Assembly (NCBI RefSeq): GCF_016908855.1
Contig: NZ_JAFBER010000011.1
Coordinates: forward strand, 1-64,000
Origin: Scopulibacillus daqui
GTDB lineage: Bacteria; Bacillota; Bacilli; Bacillales; Sporolactobacillaceae
Reading direction: 5' to 3'
Length of the DNA stretch: 64,000 nt
Position numbers and translations under genes: made by a program. Position 1 is the stretch's first letter, and the number at the start of each line of letters is the position of its first letter. Of this stretch, positions 36,533 to 45,781 are shown piece after piece. A model generated the notes under the pieces. It made no database searches. It was not told the DNA's origin and saw only the letters and a program-made list of their open reading frames with translations.

Positions 36533-39500
36533 AGGCAAATGGGCTGTTTTTGCCATTTGGATTATTGCGATTGCCGCTCTTCTCTTTTTAGCGCCTAATA
36601 TGGCTAAGCTCGTACAAGAAAAAGGACAAGCGACGGTGCCTGAGGGTTATTCATCTACAAAAGCAGCAAAAATTATCGATGAAATGAATAAACAAAAAGG
36701 CCGTCAAAAAACATCTTCCGCGACACTCGCCTTTTATAATGAACACGGCCTTACCAAAAAAGATAAGGAAGATATCAAACATGCGATCTCAGAGTTGAAA
36801 GAAAAAAAGAATCAACTCGGTATAACCCAAATAACCAATCCTTTTGATCAGCCCAGTCTGCAAAGTCAGCTGATCTCAAAAAACGGAAAAACATTGCTGG
36901 TATCGCTAAACATTAACACGAACGGGAAAAATAAGGAGAAACTCACAAACGATTTATATAAAACGATAGACGATATTCGGGTTGATCACTATTATACAAG
37001 CGACTGGATGGTCAATAATGACATGATGACCAGCACTCAAAAAGGTTTGCATAAAACGGAATGGATTACAGTTATCTTTATTCTCGCTGTTTTGCTTATT
37101 GTTTTCCGTTCAATCGTCGCGCCTTTAATTCCGTTAATCACAGTGGGTGTATCTTTTTTAGCATCACAATCTATTGTGTCCTTTTTGGTAGATTGGGCGG
37201 ATTTCCCTATCTCAAACTTTACGCAAATCTTTCTTGTTGCAGTATTGTTTGGCGTCGGTACCGATTACTGTATATTGCTTCTTAATCGGTTTAAAGAAGA
37301 ATTGCCGAAACACGAGACGGTTAACGATGCGATAATTTCAACATACAAACATGCCGGCAAAACAGTCTTTTTCAGCGGATTAGCGGTTCTTATCGGTTTT
37401 TCTGCGATCGGGTTATCGCAATTCAGCATCTATAAATCCGCTGCCGGAGTTGCTGTCGGTATATTTGTTTTGCTCATTGCTTTGGTGACAATTGTTCCAT
37501 TTTTTATGTCTGTTCTCGGCAAAAAGATTTTTTGGCCTGCCAAAGGTTCGCTTGAACATAAGCAAAGCAAATTGTGGGATCGTGCCGGACGCTTTGCTTT
37601 AGCAAGAACCTTGATTGCTTTTGTTATTGTTTTAATCATTACAGTGCCGTTTCTAATCAAATATGACGGCCATCTTTCTTTTAATACATTAGATGAGCTT
37701 GGTGACCAATATAAGTCTGTCAAAGGATTTCATATTATTTCCGATAACTTCAATCCCGGCGAATCAATGCCAACGAAAATCGCCATTAAAAATGACGATA
37801 AAATGGATGGACGAGAGCCTTTGCAAACCATCGAGGCCATAACACGTGAAGTGAAAAAAGTTGATGGCGTTGAAACCGTTCGAAGCGTCACTCAGCCAAT
37901 GGGGAAACCTGTAAAAGATTTTCTTGTTCCGAATCAAGCGCAAACATTAAGTGATGGCCTATCTCAAGCTAATCAAGCCATTAATAAAATCAGCAGCGGC
38001 CTTAAAGGTGCCGATTCGTCAATCATGAAATCCGGACCGCAATTGAATCAGGCGACGGGCGGCGTGGATGAGCTTATTAATGGAACCAGCGCCTTAAAAA
38101 ACGGCATTTCCCGATTATCAGACAGCATGTCCCAGCTGCAAAAAGGGCTTGAAACAGGATCTGCCAGCGCCAAACAATTGCAAAGCGGCATCAAACAAAG
38201 CGTGCAAGGCGCAAGGCAGCTGCAAAGCCAAAGCCAGCAGCTGTTAAATGGATACGAACAAATCGGAAACAGCATTAGCGACATTAACAATCAAATCAAT
38301 AAAAGTTACCAAGACATTCAGCCTTATTTAAATAAAGTTGACAGCGGAGTATCTGTCATTAGCGACCGTTTTAACAGCCTTGAAAATAAATATCCGGAAA
38401 TTAAAAACGATGCTAACTTTGAAATCATCTCCCAAGCGCTGCCGCAAGTGAAGTCAACGATGAGCCAATTAGAAAATCATCTTAAACAACTGTCCAGCGG
38501 CATGAATACATTGTCAGAAAAAATGAATGAAGCCAATAGCCATTTTGCCCAACTTATTGACGGGCAAAAAACTGTGACATCCAGCCTTGGAAGACTGGCA
38601 GACGGTATGGGGCAGTTAGAGCAAGGCATCCAAAGCGCCGCCAGCGGACAAACTCAAATTAACCGCAAATTGCCCGATTTAGAAAACGGCGCTTCATCGA
38701 TCCAGCAAGGCCAAGAAAAACTCAAAGAAGGCTTCTCGCAATTTAATGGTCAAATCGGCCAATTATCGAGCGGATTAAATAACAGTGCAAAAGGTCTTGA
38801 CAAAGTTTCAAAAGGATTGCAGTCAGCCAATGATTTTCTAAATGAACTTTCAGCATCTAACAGTTCACTGTCAGGCTTTTACATCCCTGATCAAGCGCTT
38901 AAGAGCAATCAATTTAAAAATGCTCTTGATACTTATATGTCTAAAGACCGCAAAATCACTACGATTGATGTTATTTTTAAATATAATCCATATTCTACGG
39001 AAGCAATGGACCAAATTGACAAAATTAAATCAGCGGTTAAAAGAGCAGCTAAAGGTACGCAGCTTGAAAATGCCGAAGTCGGGATCAGCGGCATTACGAG
39101 CACAAACAACGACTTAAGAACCATTTCTCACAAAGACTACACAAGAACTGCAACGCTCATGCTGATCGGCATTGGGCTAATATTGATCATATTGCTGCGT
39201 TCACTGATTATGCCGGTTTATATCATTGCTTCGCTCATTTTGACATACTTTACATCACTCGGCCTTTCGGAAATCATTTTTGAAAATATCTTGGGATACA
39301 GCGGACTAAGCTGGGCTGTTCCATTCTTCGCCTTTGTTATGCTCATTGCACTCGGTGTCGATTACAGCATCTTTATTATGGATCGATTTAACGAATACTT
39401 TGACCTCCCGATTCGAGAAGCAATCATTGAAGCGATGCGGAATATGGGGACAGTCATTATGTCTGCGGCACTTATTCTCGGCGGTACATTTGCAGCCATG

Positions 39501-39677
39501 ATGCCATCCGGTGTATTAACGCTCATTGAGATAGCTGTCATTATTATCATCGGATTAATCCTGTATAACCTAGTGATCCTGCCGCTGTTTATTCCGATAA
39601 TGGTTAAAACGTTCGGCAAAGCCAATTGGTGGCCGTTCAGGCGATCAGAAACGATGAGACATCATCATGAAGATTAA
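36516..39677 (+). CDS. MMPL/RND-superfamily membrane exporter (YdgH-like)
   Basis: A 1053-residue membrane protein: TM1 at the N-terminus, an extracellular domain, a block of five TMs (about 185-330) with the proton-relay motif GVGTDYCILLLNRF, a very large extracellular segment (about 390-840) full of Leu/Gln/Ser/Gly heptads of the LSSGL/LQSGI type that predict a long coiled-coil hairpin, then a second TM block with GVDYSIFIMDRF, and a basic tail. MMPL proteins export lipids, siderophores or drugs by proton-motive force. Likely cargo unknown. Start ATG at 36516 follows AAGGGTG. Confidence 0.92.
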   Translation: MKYILKGKWAVFAIWIIAIAALLFLAPNMAKLVQEKGQATVPEGYSSTKAAKIIDEMNKQKGRQKTSSATLAFYNEHGLTKKDKEDIKHAISELKEKKNQLGITQITNPFDQPSLQSQLISKNGKTLLVSLNINTNGKNKEKLTNDLYKTIDDIRVDHYYTSDWMVNNDMMTSTQKGLHKTEWITVIFILAVLLIVFRSIVAPLIPLITVGVSFLASQSIVSFLVDWADFPISNFTQIFLVAVLFGVGTDYCILLLNRFKEELPKHETVNDAIISTYKHAGKTVFFSGLAVLIGFSAIGLSQFSIYKSAAGVAVGIFVLLIALVTIVPFFMSVLGKKIFWPAKGSLEHKQSKLWDRAGRFALARTLIAFVIVLIITVPFLIKYDGHLSFNTLDELGDQYKSVKGFHIISDNFNPGESMPTKIAIKNDDKMDGREPLQTIEAITREVKKVDGVETVRSVTQPMGKPVKDFLVPNQAQTLSDGLSQANQAINKISSGLKGADSSIMKSGPQLNQATGGVDELINGTSALKNGISRLSDSMSQLQKGLETGSASAKQLQSGIKQSVQGARQLQSQSQQLLNGYEQIGNSISDINNQINKSYQDIQPYLNKVDSGVSVISDRFNSLENKYPEIKNDANFEIISQALPQVKSTMSQLENHLKQLSSGMNTLSEKMNEANSHFAQLIDGQKTVTSSLGRLADGMGQLEQGIQSAASGQTQINRKLPDLENGASSIQQGQEKLKEGFSQFNGQIGQLSSGLNNSAKGLDKVSKGLQSANDFLNELSASNSSLSGFYIPDQALKSNQFKNALDTYMSKDRKITTIDVIFKYNPYSTEAMDQIDKIKSAVKRAAKGTQLENAEVGISGITSTNNDLRTISHKDYTRTATLMLIGIGLILIILLRSLIMPVYIIASLILTYFTSLGLSEIIFENILGYSGLSWAVPFFAFVMLIALGVDYSIFIMDRFNEYFDLPIREAIIEAMRNMGTVIMSAALILGGTFAAMMPSGVLTLIEIAVIIIIGLILYNLVILPLFIPIMVKTFGKANWWPFRRSETMRHHHED

Positions 39678-39679
39678 AC

Positions 39680-39703
39680 AAGAGCAGCGATGGCGCTGCT
39701 CCT
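39680..39703 (+). terminator. Terminator of the MMPL gene
   Basis: GAGCAGCG/CGCTGCTC stem with a 4-base loop, followed by CTGTTTTTATTT. Confidence 0.85.
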
Positions 39704-39749
39704 GTTTTTATTTAAGACTTTTGTAACTGTAGATCTTTTTGTTTCAATA

Positions 39750-40028
39750 TCACCCAATTTTTTTGAACATGTTCCTTGCATGCATGTAATATCGCAAGGT
39801 TTTCATCCACCTTTTAGCATGCGGGCCTTCAACGATCACAAGCATTTCCCTCTCTTCAGCTGTTAAGAAAAAGCAAATCAGTTCTGTCATGCGTTCAATC
39901 TTGCAAGTTCTGCCTTTATAGAACAAATAAATGGTTTGGCCTGCATTCATGGAATAAAAATAAAAATCAATTAAATCTACTAGTTTGACCTGCGGCGTCG
40001 ATACTTTAAACGAGACAATTCTCTTCAT
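39750..40028 (-). CDS. Degenerate HPr-like protein
   Basis: A 92-residue protein that can be laid on the HPr fold: KRIVSFKV strand, a helix, IYLFYKGRTCKI strand pair, an ELICFFL helix with LTAEEREMLVIVEGP as the final strand, and a C-terminal helix. The catalytic His-15 region (normally ARPA) is replaced by LVDLIDF, and the Ser-46 region has Arg, so it should not act in phosphotransfer. A regulatory or binding role is conceivable. Start ATG at 40028 follows AAAGGGG. The fold assignment is by eye and tentative. Confidence 0.5.
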   Translation of the reverse strand: MKRIVSFKVSTPQVKLVDLIDFYFYSMNAGQTIYLFYKGRTCKIERMTELICFFLTAEEREMLVIVEGPHAKRWMKTLRYYMHARNMFKKIG

Positions 40029-40132
40029 GGTGAAACCCCTTTGCCTTATAAACTCCATTATCTATTTTCACATAATCCAAAAGTTTTCTGAAGCGGGTAT
40101 TTTTGTCGATAAGGCACTATTTTTATAAAAAA

Positions 40133-41011
40133 TTACAGAAACTTTTTCGTAAAAGCAATCCATTCTCTCGCCGCAAAAGATAAATATCTGTCTTTTCTCC
40201 AAACAATAGCTAATTGCCAGGGTATCACAGGTTCTACCAGCTTGATTACGCTCACTTTTTTGCGATTTAACTCCTTACAGATGGTCTCCGGCAAAAGAGC
40301 AACCCCGAGTTTGGCAGCCGCTAGTTGGCTGATAAAATCCCACTGTGAACTTTCGTAAGCAATTTTCGGTTTATAGCCGGCTTGAATACACGTTTGGATA
40401 ATTTGATCGTGAAGAGCAAAATCTTCGCGGAATAAAATAAATGGTTCATCTTTCAGTTCAATTAACTTAACTTCTTCTTTCACTGCCAAGGGGTGTTCCG
40501 GATGAACAACTAAGCGCAAGGATTCTTTGACGAAAGATATCGTATGAAACAGCTTGAGGTCAACTGGCTGAACAACAACCCCTATTTCCAGCGCCCCGCT
40601 CTCGACATCATTCATAACCTTTTTCGCTCCGGCTTCAAATACTTGAATCATAATATCCGGATAAGCTTCCCGAAACCGTCCGAGAACCCGGGGAAAAAAA
40701 TAAGCCCCGACCATCGGCGGTAATCCTATCGTTATCTTCCCCCGCTTAATATTCATTAAATCAGAAAGTTCATTAGTCAAATCATCAAAGGATTGGACGA
40801 TTTTCTGGGCGTGCTTAAACACAATTTCACCCGCATCTGTCATCACTGCTTTCCTGCCTGTCCGTTCCAAAAGCGGTACACCATATTCATCCTCAATATC
40901 TTTAATCATCTTACTTATGGTTGGCTGAGTAATATGGAGCGTTTCTGCCGCTTTTGTAAAACTTTTTTGTTTGACAACTTCTAAAAAGTATTGCAAGTGT
41001 CGAACATCCAT
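40133..41011 (-). CDS. LysR-type regulator of the cidAB-like operon (CidR/YwbI-like)
   Basis: A 292-residue LysR regulator with an N-terminal helix-turn-helix (KQKSFTKAAETLHITQPTISKMIKDIE near 14-40) and effector-binding domain. It is divergent from the lrgA/lrgB-type pair, as ywbI is from ywbH-ywbG in B. subtilis and cidR from cidABC in staphylococci. It is expected to activate that operon in response to acetate or overflow metabolism. A TATAGA/TTCTAT imperfect repeat lies between the two genes. Confidence 0.82.
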   Translation of the reverse strand: MDVRHLQYFLEVVKQKSFTKAAETLHITQPTISKMIKDIEDEYGVPLLERTGRKAVMTDAGEIVFKHAQKIVQSFDDLTNELSDLMNIKRGKITIGLPPMVGAYFFPRVLGRFREAYPDIMIQVFEAGAKKVMNDVESGALEIGVVVQPVDLKLFHTISFVKESLRLVVHPEHPLAVKEEVKLIELKDEPFILFREDFALHDQIIQTCIQAGYKPKIAYESSQWDFISQLAAAKLGVALLPETICKELNRKKVSVIKLVEPVIPWQLAIVWRKDRYLSFAAREWIAFTKKFL

Positions 41012-41118
41012 TCATTTTATCCCCTTATTATAGATTTTTTCTATGGAAGTTATTCAAAATATGTATTTTACCTATATAGAAAACTCTTGTAAACTTCCTT
41101 ATGAGAGGAGATCTGTTT

Positions 41119-41490
41119 ATGAAAAAGGTGTTGCTAATCGTTGTTCAAGTCATTTTGCTCAGCTTGTTTTCTTTAGCAGGAAATTTTATTTCAAAAGTTT
41201 TTTATTTGCCTATCTCAGGCAGCATTATAGGATTATTCCTGTTATTTATTTGTCTTCATTTTAAAATCATTAAATTATCTTGGGTTGAAATCGGCGCCGG
41301 CTTTCTTCTGGCAGAACTGCTGCTTTTCTTTATTCCTTCAGCTGTCGGAGTGATTCAATATAAAAGCGACATGATCCACAATGGATTGAAATTTATCATC
41401 ATCATTGTTTTAAGCACCTTGATTGTCATGCTGGTTACCGGCTTCTCAGCGGAATTCTTACTCAGAAGAAAGGAGCGCTCTAAGCAATGA
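41119..41490 (+). CDS. cidA: Holin-like protein CidA/LrgA
   Basis: A 123-residue protein with four membrane segments of the CidA/LrgA family, holin-like proteins linked to murein hydrolase control and to export of pyruvate or other metabolites. Typical segments are VFYLPISGSIIGLFLLFICLHF split around residue 36 and a basic C-terminus RRKERSKQ. Start ATG at 41119; GAGGAG lies upstream. Overlaps the next gene by 4 bases. Confidence 0.88.
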   Translation: MKKVLLIVVQVILLSLFSLAGNFISKVFYLPISGSIIGLFLLFICLHFKIIKLSWVEIGAGFLLAELLLFFIPSAVGVIQYKSDMIHNGLKFIIIIVLSTLIVMLVTGFSAEFLLRRKERSKQ

Positions 41491-42167
41491 CCGCAGGATT
41501 TATCAGTTTTATCGCCACTGTTGCCATTTACTATTTATCTAAAAAAATTTATCAAAAAAAGACTTGGGTGATTCTCTCTCCGCTATTGATCGCCCCGGTG
41601 ATTTTAGTTGCATTGCTCTCAATCACACATACAACCTATAAATCTTATAGCTCCGGGGGACAATGGCTGACTGAAATCCTTCAGCCCGCCACTGTGGCTT
41701 TTGCTGTTCCATTATATAAATACCGCCATATTTTAAAAAAACAAATGGCTGTTATTGCTCTAAGTATGACAGCAGGCGTTACCATCGCTTTTATTAGCTC
41801 TGATTTCATTGCCAGGCTGACTCATGTCAGCCCCAATGTCATCTTAAGCATGCTGCCTCGTTCCGTTACAACACCGATTGCTATGGCTGTGTCTATAAAC
41901 ATTGGCGGCATTCCTGCGATGACAGCTGCCTTTGTTATCATGACCGGAATTACCGGCATCATCATCGGACCGTTATTGATTAAATGGCTGCCGATTAATG
42001 ATAAACTGTCAAAAGGCTTATTACTGGGCATGGGAGCTCATGGCGCCGGTACTTCTAAAGCTCTGGAAATCGGCAAAGAAGAAGGCGCCGCCGCAAGCTT
42101 GGCTATGGTTATTGCTGCTGTCTTTACACTGGCGCTCGCTCCCGTTTTAATGACCTTTCTCACTTAA
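41487..42167 (+). CDS. cidB: LrgB/CidB-family antiholin-like membrane protein
   Basis: A 226-residue, 6-7 TM protein of the LrgB family, always paired with LrgA/CidA. The signature region LPRSVTTPIAMAVSINIGGIPA lies near residues 124-145 and the second conserved segment GMGAHGAGTSKALEIG near 182-197. ATG overlaps the cidA stop (ATGA). Ends at a GC-rich hairpin. Confidence 0.9.
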   Translation: MTAGFISFIATVAIYYLSKKIYQKKTWVILSPLLIAPVILVALLSITHTTYKSYSSGGQWLTEILQPATVAFAVPLYKYRHILKKQMAVIALSMTAGVTIAFISSDFIARLTHVSPNVILSMLPRSVTTPIAMAVSINIGGIPAMTAAFVIMTGITGIIIGPLLIKWLPINDKLSKGLLLGMGAHGAGTSKALEIGKEEGAAASLAMVIAAVFTLALAPVLMTFLT

Positions 42168-42175
42168 TAAAGTTC

Positions 42176-42198
42176 AATCCCCGGGCGTCCCGGGGATT
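42176..42198. terminator. Terminator after cidB
   Basis: AATCCCCGGG/CCCGGGGATT, 10-bp stem with 3-base loop; lies between cidB and the convergent broken ispA. Confidence 0.8.
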
Positions 42199-42231
42199 TC
42201 CTAGATTAGAAGGTAAAAAGCTAATGATTAT

Positions 42232-42995
42232 TTATGAAATGCTTGATGTTCCTGAAAGTTTGGCATATTTGCCGCCCATATAAGTTGATAGAATCTCTAC
42301 GCCGGGAGCAACAACATCTATTTCATTATTGGTATTAGAAAATTCAGCTATTTTGAGGTCGAAATCAACCGCACCGACTTCGATAACCTCATATAACTTC
42401 CAGGATAACTGAGCTCAGGCGTATCGTCGCGGCCGTCACCTTCGTTTCCTGCCGCACATACTACCAAAATATTGTTTTCAACCGCGCGTTTGACCGCCTG
42501 ATGAAGTTCAGGAACATCTTGCGGTCCGCCAAGCGACATCGAGATAACATTGACTTTCTCTTTATTTGGCCCTTCCCAATCTACGGCATAATGAATGGCA
42601 TCAATAATCCATTCTAATTGTCCGCTGCCATCTTTGCTTAAAGCTTTTAAGACAAGAAGATTGGCTTTTGGCGCAACACCGAGGATGCCTTCATTATTTT
42701 CATTCGCTGCGATTGTCCCGCAGACGTGTGTGCCGTGACCGTTATTATCTAAGTAGTTTGTTTCGCCGCTGTTATAATCTGCGGTAAAATTTTTCCCATC
42801 GATGACGCGGCCTTTTAAATCAGGATGGTTAATATCGCAACCTGTATCTATGACAGCTACAACAATACCTTGACCTTCTTCACTTTCTTTCCAAACATCT
42901 GGCGCTTCAATCAATTGCACACCTTGAGGGATGACTTCTTTTGACTGCTCAACCACTTCTTTTACTTCAAACGGTATCAGTCTTACATCATTCAT
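42232..42995 (-). pseudogene. ispA: Broken intracellular serine protease gene (IspA-like)
   Basis: The reading frame starts normally at 42995 (GGAGGGG upstream) and encodes 215 residues including a short propeptide and two of the triad residues: Asp in AVIDTGCDINHPD and His in NGHGTHVCG. At about 42391-42395 the frame breaks where functional proteases read SYPxxYNEVIEVGA; a single-base deletion (AAT to AT) shifts it. Past the break the other frame continues as [19 protein letters not shown] and [12 protein letters not shown] to LSGTS, then stops three codons on, right at the catalytic Ser. So the gene has a frameshift and has also lost its last quarter (about 70-80 residues of a usual 320). 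Confidence 0.9.
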
Positions 42996-43497
42996 GTTAC
43001 CCCTCCTAAAAATGTTTTGCCATACACTTCTGGTATGTTATCTTCTAATAAAAATACGATAAATCAATTGATAATCCTGCAAGACTTTTAGACTATTGTT
43101 AATTCTTCCAAATTATAGATAGACCTTTATAACGGTGCCCTTATTATCAAATCATTGATAAGATTCGACATAAAACGGGGTTTGCAAAATATTATAAAAT
43201 GTTTTATGATAGTTGTCAGACTTGAAAGTTTAGAAACATAGTGAGCCGTTTCATCATATGTCTGAAAATTCAATCCAATAAAACTCGGCGATGGCGATTC
43301 CGATCCCAAACACGCAATGAGCTGACAGTTGAGCAGATGCTTAGTACCCTTCTATCATGAGCATCGCGCATACCCGCGATACTTGGAACTTTAAATTGGC
43401 AACGCGTTGAATCATTACACTGTCGCTGATTGATGCAATTAGTATAAAAAAACAAACACTTACAGCAATGTCTGACAACATCTAGGAGGTATACATC
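42996..43497. other. 502-base region between broken ispA and brnQ
   Basis: The left part should hold the old ispA promoter. A plus-strand promoter candidate (43182-43210) would give brnQ a leader of about 280 bases. Inside are small hairpins (ATCGCG/CGCGAT near 43364-43381, palindrome CAACGCGTTG near 43400-43410). No T-box, no riboswitch core and no T-run terminator could be recognised. Short ORFs on either strand show no known family and lack ribosome sites. Confidence 0.5.
43182..43210 (+). promoter_or_regulatory. Candidate SigA promoter upstream of brnQ
   Basis: TTGCAA (43182-43187), exact 17-base spacer, TATGAT (43205-43210). It lies 288 bases before the brnQ start. Confidence 0.55.
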
Positions 43498-44841
43498 GTG
43501 GACAAAAAGTTCTCATTTAAGGACACATTTTTTATCGGTTTAATGATGTTCGCATTATTTTTCGGTGCGGGTAATATGATTTTTCCGCCATCATTAGGTC
43601 AAGATGCCGGAACAAATGTATGGGTCGCTATTCTCGGTTTTCTGATCACCGGTGTCGGTCTGCCTTTATGCGGTGTTATTGCCGTTTCCATTTCAGGAAG
43701 CAGTTTACGAGATTTATCTAATAAGGTTCATCCTGTTTTCGGTGTTATTTTTACGAGCATCTGCTTCTTAGTCATCGGGCCGTTTTTTGCAACACCAAGA
43801 ACCGGCACCGTTGCTTTCGAAATCGGTGTCACACCGTTCCTGCCGCCATCAGTGCATGCGCATGGCTTACCGCTTGCCATCTATACTATTATTTTCTTTG
43901 GTGTAACGCTTTGGTTATGTCTTAATCCGACAAAGCTTGTTGATCGTATTGGGAAAATTCTAACACCTGTCCTGCTGTTAGTGATTGCAATTATTGTTGT
44001 TAAAGGGATTATTCATCCAATCGATCATTATAGTCAGCCTGTAACATCTTATGCGGCTCATCCCTTTTTTAACGGATTTCTCCACGGCTATTTAACAATG
44101 GACGCTATCGCTTCTTTAATATTTGGCATTGTTGTGACTAAAGCTGTTAAAGACAAAGGGATTACAAGTCAAAAGAAAATTTCCAAAGTGACCATCGGTT
44201 CCGGAATTATCGCAGCGATTGGCTTAGCGCTTGTATATATATCACTTGCCTTTATTGGCGCTACAAGCAAAGGGCTTGTCGGTCAAACTTCAAACGGCGG
44301 AGATATTTTAACGACTGTTACGCAATATTTATACGGCGGAGCCGGACAGATGCTATTGGCCCTTGCCATTACCTTTGCATGTTTGACAACAGCCATAGGT
44401 CTCATTACCTCATGTGCGGAATACTTTTCTAATATGATGCCGAAAATTTCGTACCGATGGTTTGTCGTTATCTTCTCGGCCTTCAGTGCATTAGTTGCAA
44501 ATGTTGGATTAACGCAATTAATTATGATCTCAGCGCCTGTATTAACAGCTATTTATCCGCTTACGATCGTACTCATTATTTTGACTTTTATCGACAAATC
44601 GATCGGTGTTTCAAGAGGGATATACGTTGGTGCACTCATCGGTGCAGGAGTGATTAGTATTTTTGACGGCCTCAAAGGTGCAGGCATTCAATTTCAAGCA
44701 GCAGAAAATTTGCTCGGCCACTTGCCGCTATACACCGACGGAATGGGTTGGCTTATTCCTGCCTTTGTTTGCGGAATCATTGGACTGGTCATTTCTAAAC
44801 TTAAAGCTTCTAAAACAGCACAGCGCAAAAATGCTGCATAG
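43498..44841 (+). CDS. brnQ: Branched-chain amino acid transporter BrnQ
   Basis: A 447-residue, 12-TM LIVCS-family symporter for isoleucine, leucine and valine. It opens with the family signature FIGLMMFALFFGAGNMIFPPSLGQ split near residue 12-35, and has GVVIT-type TM segments to the end. The start is GTG at 43498 with AGGAGG 8 bases upstream. It ends at a strong terminator and stands alone. Probably regulated through its long leader or by CodY-like control, which cannot be shown here. Confidence 0.95.
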   Translation: MDKKFSFKDTFFIGLMMFALFFGAGNMIFPPSLGQDAGTNVWVAILGFLITGVGLPLCGVIAVSISGSSLRDLSNKVHPVFGVIFTSICFLVIGPFFATPRTGTVAFEIGVTPFLPPSVHAHGLPLAIYTIIFFGVTLWLCLNPTKLVDRIGKILTPVLLLVIAIIVVKGIIHPIDHYSQPVTSYAAHPFFNGFLHGYLTMDAIASLIFGIVVTKAVKDKGITSQKKISKVTIGSGIIAAIGLALVYISLAFIGATSKGLVGQTSNGGDILTTVTQYLYGGAGQMLLALAITFACLTTAIGLITSCAEYFSNMMPKISYRWFVVIFSAFSALVANVGLTQLIMISAPVLTAIYPLTIVLIILTFIDKSIGVSRGIYVGALIGAGVISIFDGLKGAGIQFQAAENLLGHLPLYTDGMGWLIPAFVCGIIGLVISKLKASKTAQRKNAA

Positions 44842-44843
44842 TG

Positions 44844-44882
44844 AAAAAACGTTGGCGTCTCTTATAAGCGCCAACGTTTTTT
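44844..44882 (+). terminator. brnQ terminator
   Basis: AAAAAACGTTGGCG/CGCCAACGTTTTTT, 14-bp stem beginning right after the brnQ stop. Confidence 0.92.
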
Positions 44883-44951
44883 GTGTCTTTCAATAATTTT
44901 ATGTTTTTCGTCCCCACCAAATCGGGGTTTTTCTTTTATTAAGAAAAGGGT

Positions 44952-45006
44952 TTGACAATTTTATACGAACCAGTGTATTATGTCACTAGTACACCATTAC
45001 ACTATG
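44952..45006 (+). promoter_or_regulatory. Promoter and GntR-type operator of the yhc-like ABC operon
   Basis: TTGACA (44952-44957) and TATTAT (44976-44981, 18-base spacer). Overlapping the -10 is AGTGTA (44972-44977), then 12 bases, then TACACC, and 8 bases further TACACT. YtrA-subfamily GntR regulators are known to bind an AGTGTA...TACACT inverted repeat. The regulator encoded by the second gene of this operon is of that type, so autorepression is likely. Confidence 0.7.
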
Positions 45007-45033
45007 ACAATAAAAGTTGTTAGGAGGATTTTA

Positions 45034-45780
45034 ATGTCTGCTTGGTTAGGCTTATTGAAAAAAGAATGCCGATTAGGATTCATCGGCTTTTTGATTGCAT
45101 TCATGCTCATGATGGTTATTTTAATCTTCGGGGTGATTAACACATTCCGATATCACGCACCTGAAGCTATATTTGCAGTCGGCGCATTTATCATTGGCGG
45201 CCATATATTTTACTTTCTAGGCTATATGATTGTCAGCCTATCTCTTGAAAGAAAAACGCTGCACCTGTGGCTCAATTCTCCGCGGTCCGGAGCGGCTTTG
45301 CTCAGCGCTAAATTAGTCAGCGGCATTTTAGCATTATTAGTGTCTATGGCAGCCGCTGGTCTATACACTCTTTTTGGGGTGCTTTTTAATACTCATTTAC
45401 TAAAGGAAATGAATTTAACTTTAAGCGAAATGATCCGTTCCGGCTTAAGTATCTGTGTCATCATTTCATTAAACGCTATATACATCGGACTTATTTTTAC
45501 ATTTATTTGGACGTTGTATCAAACATTGCGTTCAAAGATTGGAAAATGGGTATGGCTTGTCATTATTGCATTGATTTTTATTGCGCCATCGGTGTTAGGC
45601 AAGCTGGAATTCACTGGTCTTTACCGGCTGTTAACACATTGGGGAGCAATCAACTTTCACCTTATAGCAAACAGCGCAATAACTGTCTATTCCGGCACTT
45701 TCATCTTCCACTTTGTTATCGCAATGATTTTATTTGCAATATCATCATGGCTATTAGACAGACAAATCGAGGTGTCTTAA
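45034..45780 (+). CDS. yhcE: ABC-2-like membrane protein (YhcE-like)
   Basis: A 248-residue membrane protein with six predicted TM segments, first gene of a five-gene operon that matches B. subtilis yhcEFGHI. ATG at 45034 with TAGGAGG 8 bases upstream; a longer in-frame start at 44980 would lie inside the promoter. Probably a permease subunit used by the ATPase at 46158. Its cargo is unknown. Confidence 0.75.
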   Translation: MSAWLGLLKKECRLGFIGFLIAFMLMMVILIFGVINTFRYHAPEAIFAVGAFIIGGHIFYFLGYMIVSLSLERKTLHLWLNSPRSGAALLSAKLVSGILALLVSMAAAGLYTLFGVLFNTHLLKEMNLTLSEMIRSGLSICVIISLNAIYIGLIFTFIWTLYQTLRSKIGKWVWLVIIALIFIAPSVLGKLEFTGLYRLLTHWGAINFHLIANSAITVYSGTFIFHFVIAMILFAISSWLLDRQIEVS

Positions 45781-45781
45781 T

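Noticed and set aside
43270-43455. Minus-strand 61-codon ORF and overlapping 60-codon ORF upstream of brnQ, considered as an IS transposase relic
   Set aside because: No DDE, zinc-ribbon or other transposase motif; no terminal inverted repeats or target duplication found; neither ORF has a ribosome site.
43210-43497. T-box or amino-acid riboswitch in the brnQ leader
   Set aside because: The conserved T-box sequence AGGGTGGNACCGCG, specifier stem and a following T-run terminator are all absent.
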